NCBI RefSeq assembly: GCF_025148125.1
Contig: NZ_CP102267.1
Coordinates: 1,114,001 to 1,178,000 of the forward strand
Source: Blautia wexlerae DSM 19850
Lineage (GTDB): Bacteria; Bacillota; Clostridia; Lachnospirales; Lachnospiraceae
Direction: 5' to 3'
DNA: 64,000 bases
The position numbers and the translations under genes are program-made. Numbering within the stretch: position 1 is the first letter of the stretch; each line of letters starts with the position of its first letter. This document shows positions 44,461 through 54,258 of the stretch, piece by piece. A model generated the notes under the pieces. It was given only the letters and a program-made list of their open reading frames with translations. It was not told where the DNA came from and ran no database searches.

Positions 44461-46259
44461 ATGATCTCCCGGAATCTTGAGTGATCATGCCAGCAAAACT
44501 CTGGCATTGAACTTTGAAAAGTAAATATTATTCTTGAACGTAAAAATGAACGCAAGAAATAAACATAACTGTCGCTATGTTTTAAAAAATGAGATATAAT
44601 AATCTACAGGATTATGCTACATCCAAAATCAACTTTCGCGGGGTGACTTCAGATGGCAGATTCCAAGCATCCAGATGCTGTAACATCAGGATGTGATAGA
44701 GGCGGCAGTACCACATCTTAGTTGAGCGGTGTCTGTCGTCTTCTAGTTTAAAGTCTAATTTCTCATGTTTGTTAGAGCGTTCAGCAGAAGTTCTTGCATT
44801 GTATTCCAGTTTCCATTCCTTACTGCTTCTTGGCGGATTATTAAACAATCTTAGATTATCTTTCAGAACCAGATGGACTGTACGTCCGTATTTGACATTT
44901 GAGCAAGGGTTTTCGCATGTACAGGAGATACAGCCACTGGTGTGACTGATCTTAGGACATTTGAATTTCATTCTGCCTTTAGCAACTTCAATACCATCTC
45001 GACGCATACGATATCCAGAAGGACAAATAGGAACACCATCTTTATCAATTGTAAAGTCGTTTTTGTAAATAGGAGGTCTTCCACCTTTTCCGTTAAGGTC
45101 AATAAAAGGCGTTATATTTTCACGCTTGAAGTATTGATAGTAAGGCATTGCATCATGGGCAGAATCTAAAAGTACTTTAGAAACTGAGTATTCAGGAAGA
45201 AATGATTTCATTCTGAAAAAAGCGTGCAGGAATCCATGTGAATCATGTTTTGAAGCACAGGAAAAATGAGGGAATACAGGTAAGTCACTCTGTGAATCAA
45301 CAAGCATATACAAGTCATATCCGTGATAATAACAGTCCCGAGAGGAATCCCATCCGATATCACAGTCAGGCTGGGAAAAATAGCGGTCACAATTACAGTC
45401 ATGGATACCATTCTCTTTACATTTGCAGATACGTTTTTTTCGTTCTCTGTGTGAAGTTACAACAGGCGTTCCATCACCCGCTAATGCTAAAGCATCTGCA
45501 TGGATAAGCCCTGTAAAAACAGAAATCTCAAGGAATTCCTTTTGATAGATTTTAAAGAGAGAAGAATAAGGCTGTTCATCAAGTTTAAAATCTGTTTTCT
45601 CCAAGGTCGGAAGAAGATCGGCAACTGTAACTTTTTCCACGGAATCAGCTTTTGTACCTTTTGTTTTAGGCTTTTTGACCTTAGTCTTCAGCGGATGGAT
45701 GTGTGGTGACATATGATCATCATCAGAGTTCCATAAGCGGTTTAAAAAATCATAAAAAGTACCAACACCGGGAGTGTTACCAACTTCAAATCCACTAAGG
45801 ATAGCATAAAGAGGATTCATTTTAAGCTGAGCAGCCCACTCCGTTAATGAAGTAATTTTAAAGTCAATGGAAAGAAGATAAGAACGCTGCATGCAAGAAG
45901 GAGTTCGTGGAGCTGGTCCGAATTTTGAATATTTATCAGCCATAAAAGTATCAGTAAAAGATAAATCGAGATTCTAAAACCGCTCAATGATATCCCAGGT
46001 GGAACGAGCAAGAGCATTTGGATTAGGATAATATTTACGAAGATTAGTAACAACAAAGTTTTGGTAGTCAGCATGACTGCCACAATTAACAGGTAACATA
46101 AAAATCGCCCTCCAGTCGATAAAATAAAATATATTCAATCGGCTTCGTCGCAAATTTTGAGCGATTTGTCAAGTGTTTTTGGCAAAAAAAGTGGGGGATT
46201 TTAATAAAAAGGAATCAGAAAGCCTTGATTTTACTGGGCCGAAGATTCCGAGAGATCAT
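44461..46259 (-). mobile_element. IS1182-like insertion sequence
   Basis: About 1.8 kb bounded by inverted repeats ATGATCTCCCGGAATCTT (44461-44478) and its near inverse at 46242-46259 (17 of 18 by eye). It carries one transposase gene with an internal stop and interrupts the gene at 46256-46759. The stretch 44250-44460 to its left shows no gene. Confidence 0.75.
44612..46099 (-). pseudogene. IS1182-family transposase with in-frame amber codon
   Basis: From ATG 46099 the frame reads MLPVNCGSHADYQNFVVTNL to codon 41, then TAG at 45976-45974, then NLDLSFTDTFMADKYSKFGP onward to 44612 in the same frame, 495 codons in all. Only the part after the stop (from ATG 45943) is open. DDE-type features include ALAGDGTPVV (Asp), VLLDSAHDAM (Asp) and a Glu in SAERSNKHEKLDF. 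One base change would restore a full-length protein, so the loss is recent or the stop is read through. Confidence 0.8.
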
Positions 46260-46759
46260 TCCAGCACAATGGGGGATAAAGATTCTCTGGCGAGTAGCTT
46301 CTGATTTTTGGTATTACGTTTGATGAATTGGCGTTCCATGCCAAAAGAAATCAGTTTTGCAAGAAAAAGTAGTCTTGAACTGGCTGGTTTATATAAGAAA
46401 GTCAGGTTTTTCTTTTTCGCATCTGAAATGCTGTCATCCTGAATGAATAAAGTGTAAATATCTTGCATAGCCATATTACAGTCAGACATCAGTGGAAGAA
46501 GATTCTGGTGGATAGTATGAGCTAATTTTTCCTGATTGGATGGCTTGGAATAGTAAGCGGATATTTTAGGACTGATTTTAGCCTGACCAGTCATCCAGCG
46601 GCAAACCAGACCGTTGTCCATTGAAAAATCCTGATTTGCCGGATCATCCATAAAATCTTCAAATAATTCGTATAAAAAATCAGGCTGACTCATTTGATTA
46701 CTTTCGCTGATATGATTTTTTAAGCAAGTGCTAATAGAAGAAAAATTGCATCGATTCAA
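46256..46759 (-). pseudogene. Element-borne hypothetical gene cut by the IS1182 copy
   Basis: 167 codons: MNRCNFSSISTCLKNHISES, then CRWMTGQAKISPKISAYYSK and FGMERQFIKRN. I recall similar but much longer proteins of unknown function on Lachnospiraceae integrative elements. The frame ends with SPIVLE at the IS right end, so the C-terminal part has been lost or displaced. Confidence 0.6.
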
Positions 46760-46823
46760 TAGAAATTCCCCTTTCGTAGTTAAGATTAAGTATATCTATA
46801 CTTAATACGAACATATATTCAAT

Positions 46824-47065
46824 TCAAGAAAACGCGGATATTTTTAAATTGATTGTGTCAATTTACAATCAATTTCTATTCAATGTGGTTTTCCGGCAGA
46901 TTCTGTAAAATAAGCTCAGATTAAAACAATGACGGGAGGAGCTTATGCAACAGAATATTGAATTTGAGCGGTGCATTGATTTTCTGGTACGGATGATTGA
47001 TAAGTACGGCGATGAAGTCCTCCGTGAGTTGGAGGAAGAAAAACAGAATAAGCAAGAAAAAGAAG
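46824..47065 (+). repeat. About 240-bp direct repeat, copy B
   Basis: Near-identical partner of 26459-26700, same orientation, differing at a handful of positions by eye. It includes the leader and the small ORF. Confidence 0.85.
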
Positions 47066-47079
47066 CGGCAGTTTCCTGA
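46945..47079 (+). CDS. Small conserved ORF, full copy
   Basis: 44 residues (MQQNIEFERCIDFLVRMIDK at the start, KEAAVS at the end) behind GGGAGGAG, followed by a hairpin AGCGGCAGT/ACTGTCGCT with T run at 47062-47112. The identical leader and 5' coding part in the copy at 26580 suggest a conserved unit. Function unknown. Confidence 0.6.
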   Translation: MQQNIEFERCIDFLVRMIDKYGDEVLRELEEEKQNKQEKEAAVS

Positions 47080-47126
47080 AATACAAAATGTAAATCAGAC
47101 TGTCGCTTTTTTCATGCATTTTTAAA

Positions 47127-47735
47127 TCAAATAAATTTTAAAAGCTGATGCAGAGTGTGTGGCTCATTATTCTGAGAAGCGGTAATACGAGTATCAAATG
47201 GCTTGAAATGATTCTGCGTATAAAAGCTCAGAAGAAATTCATTATCTTCGCATTCAAGAAACTCCATAATGCCACCTACGGAATATTTGAGACTGGATAT
47301 GGTTTCCAGTGCAAATCCCAGTAGAATATTTCCAGGAATTCGTTTTTCCTTTGGAAGAGAATAGTTCTTTCCCAACTGGGCGATCAGGTAAGCTGCGGTA
47401 GTATAGGATTGTGTTTCTTCATCCAAAATACTGACACGGGACAGCTTTTTTGCCATTGTCTTGCTGATATTTGAAGCACGGACAGAGATGGGTTTTACTG
47501 TAAGTGAAAAATAACCAACCAGTGAAGCATCTTCAGCATCAAATACCAGATAAGTGATAGATTGATCTTTTTTGGTAAACTCAATCGCATTATGTAATAA
47601 AAAGTATTCCACATCGGGATTTTTGGGACAAGAAAAATCGGAGAGTAAGTCGTAAAGACTTTCCTCTCCGATATATGTCGGTTCGTCTTTATCCAAATAT
47701 GCCCGAATATTAACGGTAAAATATTTATCAGACAT
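47127..47735 (-). CDS. GNAT-fold acetyltransferase, candidate toxin
   Basis: 202 residues of a GNAT-like protein (YLVFDAEDASLVGYFSLTVK for the central strands, AAYLIAQLGKNYSLP in place of the acetyl-CoA loop, LLSFYTQNHFKPF near the end). It overlaps a 61-residue gene upstream by 8 nt. This layout fits GNAT toxin-antitoxin pairs such as TacAT/AtaRT, where the toxin acetylates aminoacyl-tRNA, but the partner is not an obvious DUF1778 protein. Function is inferred. Confidence 0.65.
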   Translation of the reverse strand: MSDKYFTVNIRAYLDKDEPTYIGEESLYDLLSDFSCPKNPDVEYFLLHNAIEFTKKDQSITYLVFDAEDASLVGYFSLTVKPISVRASNISKTMAKKLSRVSILDEETQSYTTAAYLIAQLGKNYSLPKEKRIPGNILLGFALETISSLKYSVGGIMEFLECEDNEFLLSFYTQNHFKPFDTRITASQNNEPHTLHQLLKFI

Positions 47736-47913
47736 GTTTTTTCTTCCTTTTTGACATTAAAGCTAAGATTTCCTGTGGGTTCGTTAACTGACGTCCGGGA
47801 AGTGTCTGCTTTGGTGTGCGGTCACGGTCGGCTTCGTCAATTGCTGCGACAAAACGCTTTACGCTATTTGGATTGGATACGACAAAATTATGAGTAATAC
47901 TTGAAGTAGCCAT
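47728..47913 (-). CDS. Small protein, candidate antitoxin of the GNAT gene
   Basis: 61 residues from ATG 47913 (MATSSITHNFVVSNPNSVKR), with GAGGAGG 8 nt upstream. A longer frame from 48072 is unlikely. The C-terminus is strongly basic (SKRKKKHV). The 8-nt overlap with the acetyltransferase gene suggests a coupled pair. No known antitoxin fold is evident to me. Confidence 0.6.
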   Translation of the reverse strand: MATSSITHNFVVSNPNSVKRFVAAIDEADRDRTPKQTLPGRQLTNPQEILALMSKRKKKHV

Positions 47914-48259
47914 ACTAACACCTCCTCTTTTTTGGCTTTTTTGTGTATTTATAGTATATGCAATGTGTGATAAAAACACAATATCAAAAACAGAAATTAT
48001 TTCTAAATAATTTTCAAGCCGGACATTTATTAGACGCTTCCGGTAAGCGAACAATATTTTCGAGCCAATCATTTATAAGTCGCCAATGGTGGGCGGGCAA
48101 TATTTTGATAACAGAAATGTTCTGTATCTAACTTAATTATACGATTGGCGAAGAAATGCGTCAATACGGAAAATAAGTATTGAAAATGGTTGGAACAAGT
48201 ACTAAAATAAAGTTGGGACATTAAATGAAAGTTATGTTACGAGATAATAAGAATTGTAG

Positions 48260-51241
48260 GTGGAAGGTTTGAACATAGAAGCATATGATGCGGATTCATT
48301 GAGAAAGATGGTTAGGTTGCTTGAATATGAGAACAAGATATTAAAAGATAAATTGAAGAAAGCAGGCATTTCATATGAAGAGGTGAATCCTTTTGAAGAA
48401 AAAATAGAAAGTGCAGAAGAATATGACCTGGATCAAGGGAATCGTATTGTAAATCCACCGTATATTACAGAGAAAATGGCAATACGTTTCTTTTCGATGT
48501 TTTGGGGAAGAGAAGATGTATATGCCAGAAGAGGAAAGAACGGGGGCTATTTTCCACAATGTGCGAATCGTTGGAATGACCGGCTTTGCCCTAAACAACG
48601 TAAAGAGAAGGTATTGTGTGATGAATGTGAAAATACCCAATGGATTAGTTTGGATGTGAAAAAAATAATTGATCATTTGTTAGGCACAAAAGAAGATGGA
48701 TCAGATGTAATAGGTGTATATCCTTTACTGCCAAATGGTACATGCAGATTTATTGTATTTGATTTTGATAATCACGAAAAAGGAGCAGAGGTTACGGACT
48801 TTGCAAATACGGATAATGAGTGGCATAAAGAAGTGGATGCGCTTAGAAAAATGTGTGAGCTTAATGGTATCAGACCTTTAGTTGAGAGATCTCGATCTGG
48901 AAAAGGTGCCCATGTATGGATTTTCTTTAAAAAAGCAATACCTGCAGCAACAGCAAGGAATTTTGGATTTCTCCTGTTAGACAAGGGTTCAACTTCCATC
49001 AATCTGAAATCGTTTCATTATTATGATAGAATGTATCCTTCGCAGGATGTGGCAAGCAACATAGGTAATTTAATTGCATTGCCATTACAGGGGCAGGCAC
49101 TTAAAAATGGAAATAGTGCTTTTGTAGATGAAAATTGGAATGCATATCCTGATCAATGGGATGCTCTTTTTAATAAAACAAGAAAGCTGGGAATAGAAGA
49201 TATTGAACAATGCATGGCAAAATGGCAGAGAGAATTAGCAGAAGTCAGAGGATTGCTTACTAATATTGAGAAGAATGTCAGACCGAAACCATGGAAGAAG
49301 AAATGCGAGTTTTGTAATTCAGATGTTGTGGGCAAGCTGCACGTGGTATTAGGAAATGGAGTTTATATAGATACTCTGAATCTTATGCCAAGAATACAAA
49401 ATCAGATTCGTAGTTTGGCGGCATTTGATAATCCGGAATTTTACAAAAATAAAAGGCTGGGATATTCTAATTATTATAATTTTAGTACTGTATATTTAGG
49501 TAAGGATATAGATGGATATATACAGATTCCGAGAGGACTGCGTGAAAATGTTATTCAGGAATGTGAAAAAGCAGGCATTTCAGTTGATGTCTCAGATCAA
49601 AGAGAAACAGGACAACCTATTAGAGTATCTTTTAAAGGTGATTTGCGAATGCAACAGGAATTAGCAGCAGAAAAATTATTATCACATTCAGATGGGGTTT
49701 TGAGTGCGGCAACTGCATTTGGAAAGACTGTAGTATGTAGTTACCTTATTGCAGAGCGAAAAGTAAATACGCTCATTTTGCTGCAAAGTAAAGATTTGCT
49801 TAATCAATGGGTTGATGAATTGAATCATTTTTTAGAGATAAGAGAAGAACCACCGGAATATGAAACAAAAACAGGAAGAAAGAAAAAAAGAAGTAGTGTG
49901 ATAGGCGTTTTGCACGGAAATAAAAATACATTGACGGGGATCATAGATGTTGCAATGGTTGGTTCGATGTACAGCAGAGGAAAATTTAATGAACGAATTA
50001 ATTCTTACGGAATGGTAATTATGGATGAATGTCATCACGCAGCTTCTAATACATCTATGGAATTATTGCAGAAAATAAATGCAAAATACGTGTATGGTGT
50101 TTCTGCTACGCCTAAACGTGGCGACAGTCTTGATCGGATTATCTATATGCTGCTGGGACCTTTGAGACATAGATTTACTGCGTTGGAGAGGGCTAAGGAA
50201 CAGGGGATTGGACATTATTTTGTCCCAAGATACACAAGAGTAGTTGATACTGCAGAAAGCAAGGATAATATTAATAAAGCATATAATTTGATTAGTACCA
50301 GTAAGGTGCGCAATGAAATGATCATAGATGATGTTATAACTTGTGTTGCAAGAAAACAAACTCCTGTAATTTTGACAAGATTTAAGGAACATGCAAAATT
50401 TTTACATGATGCCTTAAAGGAAAAAGCAGATCATGTATTCCTTCTGTATGGGGATAATTCGGATAAGGAAAATGCTGAAATAAGAGTAAAATTAAAGCAG
50501 ATACCTGAAAATGAATCGCTTATTTTGGTGGCAACTGGTCAGAAAATAGGAGAAGGGTTTGATTTCCCAAGACTGGATGTATTAATGCTTGCAGCACCTG
50601 TATCTTTTGAAGGACGCCTGGAACAGTATGTAGGTAGATTAAACAGAGATTATGTCGGAAAAGAAGCCGTTTATGTGTATGATTATATCGATTCGCATGT
50701 GCGTTATTTTGATAAAATGTATGCAAAAAGATTGAGAACATATAGGAAGATGGGATTTTCAATCTGGACGCAAGAGTTGCAACCTAAACAAATAATAAAT
50801 GCAATATTTGATTCTGTAAATTATACCGAAAAATTCGAGCAAGATATTGTAGAGTCAGAAAAAATGGTGGTAATTTCCAGTCCGGATATCAGACAGGATA
50901 AAATTGACAGATTTTTATTACTAATAAAGAAGAGACAGGAAGTAGGGGTAAAGGTCACAGTTATTACAACAGATCCGGAAGATATTACTTACGGAAAGTC
51001 AGATGTATGTTATGAATTAATCAGAGCAATGCAATTGGTAGGAATAAATGTGATAACAAGAACAGAAGTAGAAGAATGTTTTGCTGTTATTGATGATGAA
51101 ATAGTATGGCATGGCGGGATGAATCTACTTGGAAAAGCTGATGTCTGGGATAACTTAATGCGTATCAGAAATTCACAAGTTGCAATTGAATTGTTGGAAA
51201 TTGCTTTGGGATGTTCTGAGGAAGGGAGGAAAAGTGAATAA
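48260..51241 (+). CDS. TOTE-type AEP primase-SF2 helicase with PLD-like C-terminus
   Basis: 993 residues. Order: a coiled coil (1-60); a zinc-binding segment (CPKQRKEKVLCDEC); an archaeo-eukaryotic primase domain with FIVFDFDNHEKG near 165 and SRSGKGAHVWIFF near 213; a second Cys pair (CEFCNSD); an SF2 helicase with ATAFGKTVVCS near 485, MDECHHAA near 590 and QYVGRLNRD near 790; and a C-terminal PLD-like region (EECFAVIDDEIVWHGGMNLL, DNLMRIRNS) whose HKD motif is degenerate. This matches the TOTE conflict-system architecture predicted from comparative genomics. ATG 48260 follows a GGTGGAAGG. Its end overlaps a serine recombinase start by 8 nt. Confidence 0.8.
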   Translation: MEGLNIEAYDADSLRKMVRLLEYENKILKDKLKKAGISYEEVNPFEEKIESAEEYDLDQGNRIVNPPYITEKMAIRFFSMFWGREDVYARRGKNGGYFPQCANRWNDRLCPKQRKEKVLCDECENTQWISLDVKKIIDHLLGTKEDGSDVIGVYPLLPNGTCRFIVFDFDNHEKGAEVTDFANTDNEWHKEVDALRKMCELNGIRPLVERSRSGKGAHVWIFFKKAIPAATARNFGFLLLDKGSTSINLKSFHYYDRMYPSQDVASNIGNLIALPLQGQALKNGNSAFVDENWNAYPDQWDALFNKTRKLGIEDIEQCMAKWQRELAEVRGLLTNIEKNVRPKPWKKKCEFCNSDVVGKLHVVLGNGVYIDTLNLMPRIQNQIRSLAAFDNPEFYKNKRLGYSNYYNFSTVYLGKDIDGYIQIPRGLRENVIQECEKAGISVDVSDQRETGQPIRVSFKGDLRMQQELAAEKLLSHSDGVLSAATAFGKTVVCSYLIAERKVNTLILLQSKDLLNQWVDELNHFLEIREEPPEYETKTGRKKKRSSVIGVLHGNKNTLTGIIDVAMVGSMYSRGKFNERINSYGMVIMDECHHAASNTSMELLQKINAKYVYGVSATPKRGDSLDRIIYMLLGPLRHRFTALERAKEQGIGHYFVPRYTRVVDTAESKDNINKAYNLISTSKVRNEMIIDDVITCVARKQTPVILTRFKEHAKFLHDALKEKADHVFLLYGDNSDKENAEIRVKLKQIPENESLILVATGQKIGEGFDFPRLDVLMLAAPVSFEGRLEQYVGRLNRDYVGKEAVYVYDYIDSHVRYFDKMYAKRLRTYRKMGFSIWTQELQPKQIINAIFDSVNYTEKFEQDIVESEKMVVISSPDIRQDKIDRFLLLIKKRQEVGVKVTVITTDPEDITYGKSDVCYELIRAMQLVGINVITRTEVEECFAVIDDEIVWHGGMNLLGKADVWDNLMRIRNSQVAIELLEIALGCSEEGRKSE

Positions 51242-52913
51242 AAAGATTAAATGCGATATATATACCAGGGTATCCACAACCATGCAGGTAGATGGTTACA
51301 GTCTGGATGCCCAGAGAGAAAAACTTAAGAGATATGCAGAATTTCAGAACATGGAAATCGTAAATGAGTATTCAGACGAAGGTAAGTCTGGAAAGAGCGT
51401 AGAGGGCAGACCGGAATTTCAGAGAATGTTGGATAATATTGAGAATGGAACAGATGAGGTGCAGTTTGTACTGGTGTTCAAGCTTTCCAGATTTGGTCGT
51501 AATGCGGCAGATGTATTAAACTCTTTGCAGAGGATGCAGGATTTTGGAGTGAATCTGATCTGTGTAGAAGATGGGATTGACAGCTCAAAAGATAGTGGAA
51601 AGTTGATGATTTCTGTCTTGTCTGCGGTGGCAGAGATTGAAAGAGAGAATATCCTTGTTCAGACAATGGAAGGACGCAAGCAGAAAGCCAGGGAAGGAAA
51701 ATGGAACGGCGGGTTTGCTCCATATGGTTATGAATTGGTAAATGGAGAATTGCAAATCGCAGAGGACGAAGCGGAGATTATTCGCCTGATCTATGATAAA
51801 TTTATTCATACTAATATGGGAATCTCAGCGATTGCTGCATGGCTGAACCAGCATGGATATAAAAAGAAAAAACGACAGAATAATACACTGGATGCATTTG
51901 CTTCTTCGTTTATAAAAGGCGTTCTGGATAATCCGGTATACTGTGGAAAGCTGGCTTATGGACGAAGGAAGAATGAGAAAGTTTCAGGAACAAGAAATGA
52001 ATATCGCATTGTAAAACAGGAAAATTATATGCTGCACGATGGTATCCATGAAGGAATCGTTTCGGAAACAGACTGGGAGCTGGCTCATCAAAAACGGGAA
52101 AAAACAGGTGTGAAATATGAAAAGACACATAGTCTTGATCATGAGCATATTTTATCTGGGATATTGAGATGCCCGTTATGTGGAAGCGGTATGTATGGAA
52201 ACGTGAACCGAAAGAAAAAGAAAGACGGAACCTTATATAAGGATTATTTCTATTATGCCTGTAAACATCGTCGCCTGGTAGATGGTCATAAATGCGGATA
52301 TCGTAAACAATGGAGTGAAGAGAAGATTAACAATGCAGTAGAAGAAGTTATTCGTAAGCTGGTGAAGAATCCTAAATTTGAAGAAGCAATTTTGAATAAA
52401 ATCGGTTCAAGAATAGATACAGAAGAAATAGAAAAAGAGATTGAAGGATTGGAAAAGCAGCACAGGCAGTTGACCGGAGCAAAAGCAAGACTTGGACAGC
52501 AGATGGATAGCCTGGATATCATGGATAAATTTTATGAGAAGAAATATCAGGATATGGAGACAAGGTTATACCGTTTGTATGATGAGATTGAAGGCGTGGA
52601 GAACAGTATAGAAGAAGTCAAGAACCGCCTGTTGAATATCCAGCAACAGAAAATATCAGAAGAAAACGTCTATCAATTTCTTTTATATTTTGATAAACTA
52701 TATGATAAGTTCACCGACCTGGAGAAGAAAGAATTTCTTAACAGCTTTGTGGAACAGGTGGACATTTACGAGCAGGAGCAGCCAGATGGCAGATTCCTGA
52801 AGCACATAAAGTTCCGTTTTCCAGTGTATTTTGGAGACAGGGAGACACAGGAACTTTGTTGGGATAACGAAAGTACCGTTGAAAGTTGCGCTTTATTGTC
52901 TAAACTAGAATAA
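51234..52913 (+). CDS. Large serine recombinase coupled to the TOTE gene
   Basis: 559 residues from GTG 51234, with GGGAGGAAAA just upstream. The resolvase domain has Ser14 in YTRVSTTMQ and FKLSRFGRN; the recombinase domain has APYGYELVNGELQI; a zinc ribbon (CPLCGSGMYG) and coiled coil (to about 510) follow. It is unlike the recombinase at 15517. The 8-nt overlap with the helicase gene implies co-translation, so recombinase and conflict module may travel together. Five 53-bp repeats follow directly. Confidence 0.9.
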   Translation: MNKKIKCDIYTRVSTTMQVDGYSLDAQREKLKRYAEFQNMEIVNEYSDEGKSGKSVEGRPEFQRMLDNIENGTDEVQFVLVFKLSRFGRNAADVLNSLQRMQDFGVNLICVEDGIDSSKDSGKLMISVLSAVAEIERENILVQTMEGRKQKAREGKWNGGFAPYGYELVNGELQIAEDEAEIIRLIYDKFIHTNMGISAIAAWLNQHGYKKKKRQNNTLDAFASSFIKGVLDNPVYCGKLAYGRRKNEKVSGTRNEYRIVKQENYMLHDGIHEGIVSETDWELAHQKREKTGVKYEKTHSLDHEHILSGILRCPLCGSGMYGNVNRKKKKDGTLYKDYFYYACKHRRLVDGHKCGYRKQWSEEKINNAVEEVIRKLVKNPKFEEAILNKIGSRIDTEEIEKEIEGLEKQHRQLTGAKARLGQQMDSLDIMDKFYEKKYQDMETRLYRLYDEIEGVENSIEEVKNRLLNIQQQKISEENVYQFLLYFDKLYDKFTDLEKKEFLNSFVEQVDIYEQEQPDGRFLKHIKFRFPVYFGDRETQELCWDNESTVESCALLSKLE

Positions 52914-52929
52914 AAACTGGATGAGAAGG

Positions 52930-53205
52930 TGACTAGAATTCGAAGAATCGCCATATAAGTCAACAAATGCCGGGTAAAATGATGACTAGAATTCGAAGAA
53001 TTGCCATATAAGTCAACGAATGCCGGGAAAGCATATGACTGGAATTCGAAGAATCGCCATATAAGGCAACGAATATCGGGAAAGCATATGACTGGAATTT
53101 GAAGAATTGTCATATAAGTCAACGTATGTCAGGGAAACTGATGACTGGAATTTAAAGAATCATCATTTGAGTCAATACATGATTGATATTTGTTGACTAG
53201 GAGGT
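52930..53205. repeat. 53-bp tandem repeats, five copies plus a partial sixth
   Basis: Copies start at 52930, 52983, 53036, 53089 and 53142, with a partial at 53194. The unit begins TGACTRGAATTYGAAGAAT and continues CCATATAAGTCAAC. The copies diverge progressively, the fifth most. The repeats start 17 nt after the recombinase stop. An ORF can be read leftward through them but has no start signal. Confidence 0.9.
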
Positions 53206-53216
53206 GCATATTTTTG

Positions 53217-53248
53217 GCATCGTGAAGCGTGTTTCTGTGAACAGTAAC
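53217..53248. repeat. Fragment of the GTTACTGTTCAC-family repeat
   Basis: CATCGTGAAGCGTGTTTCTG followed by TGAACAGTAAC matches the right end of the element at 56638-56835. Confidence 0.55.
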
Positions 53249-53320
53249 GAGGTGGTGCTTATGAGCTCCAGACTGACAAAAAATCTACTTGATAAATATA
53301 GATCAATATGATAAAATAAG

Positions 53321-53486
53321 GCCATTCTCCGCGAGGGAGTAATCGGCATATTCCGGAACATTTTTCAGATATGTTTTGAAGAGTGTGTAGTACTATCGAC
53401 ATAATGGTGCCATATGCACCCGGTATTACAGTAAACGATGAGACTCATGGACAGTTAAAACAGCTGTCTGTGTGTCTCTTTTTTTA
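53321..53486 (+). promoter_or_regulatory. yybP-ykoY-type manganese riboswitch upstream of mntP
   Basis: A structured leader with GAGGGAGTAA near 53333, GGTATTACAG and AACGATGAGAC near 53434-53444, resembling the yybP-ykoY loops. It ends in a strong terminator hairpin GAGACTCATGGACAG / CTGTCTGTGTGTCTC (53440-53478) and seven T. The element is known to turn on Mn exporters when Mn2+ binds and prevents termination. Its position before mntP supports the call. Confidence 0.75.
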
Positions 53487-53591
53487 TGCTGCAGGAATAT
53501 TACAGCAGCTCAGATAACATAAAAAAGTCTTCCGGGAAGGGTTCTATGTTACTGAAAAATTATTTTATACAGGAAAAGGAGCAAAAAACAC

Positions 53592-54146
53592 ATGAATATT
53601 TTTGAACTTTTTATACTGGCGATAGGCCTGTCTATGGATGCATTTGCAGTATCTGTCTGTAAGGGCCTTTCCCTGGGCAGAATCAATGCAAAGCATATGT
53701 GTATCGCAGGCGCATGGTTCGGGGGATTTCAGGCATTAATGCCCCTTGTGGGATATTTTGGCGGACGATTCTTTGCAGATAAGGTTACTCGATACAGTCA
53801 CTGGGTAGCTTTTGTCCTTCTGGTGTTCATTGGTGCCGGCATGATCAAAGAATCGAAAGAGGAAGAACATGTAAATGCGGATATGGATATAAAATCCATG
53901 TTCATCCTTGCAGTGGCTACCAGTATTGATGCACTGGCAGTGGGAGTGACATTTGCTTTTCTGAAAGTAGAGATCGTATCAGCAGTATCCTTTATCGGTG
54001 TGATCACCTTTGTCTGTTCAGCAGCAGGGGTAAAGATAGGCAGTCTTTTCGGAATGAAATACAAATCCAAAGCGGAATTATGCGGAGGTATTATCCTTAT
54101 CCTCATAGGTACAAAAATCCTGCTGGAAGGACTGGGAATGATATAA
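53592..54146 (+). CDS. mntP: Manganese efflux protein MntP
   Basis: 184 residues, six membrane helices in two related halves, with the conserved LSMDAFAVSVCKG near 14-26 and TSIDALAVGVTFAFL near 112-126 whose Asp residues bind Mn. AAAAGGAG precedes the ATG. It exports excess Mn2+ and is probably controlled by the riboswitch ahead of it. Confidence 0.95.
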   Translation: MNIFELFILAIGLSMDAFAVSVCKGLSLGRINAKHMCIAGAWFGGFQALMPLVGYFGGRFFADKVTRYSHWVAFVLLVFIGAGMIKESKEEEHVNADMDIKSMFILAVATSIDALAVGVTFAFLKVEIVSAVSFIGVITFVCSAAGVKIGSLFGMKYKSKAELCGGIILILIGTKILLEGLGMI

Positions 54147-54258
54147 ATAATAATTACAAATCTCAACTCAAACGTGTTATAATACTACTATTAATGAACA
54201 GGCATGAAATGATTATCCGCCTGAATAATTTAAATAACATATCAGGGAGGTTTCTATT

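Noticed and set aside
52766..53122. A 118-codon reverse ORF with repeating residues
   Set aside because: It is the tandem 53-bp repeats read in one frame; there is no ribosome site and it overlaps the recombinase 3' end.
52930..53205. CRISPR array
   Set aside because: Repeats are contiguous and similar over their full 53 bp with no unique spacers, and no cas genes are present.
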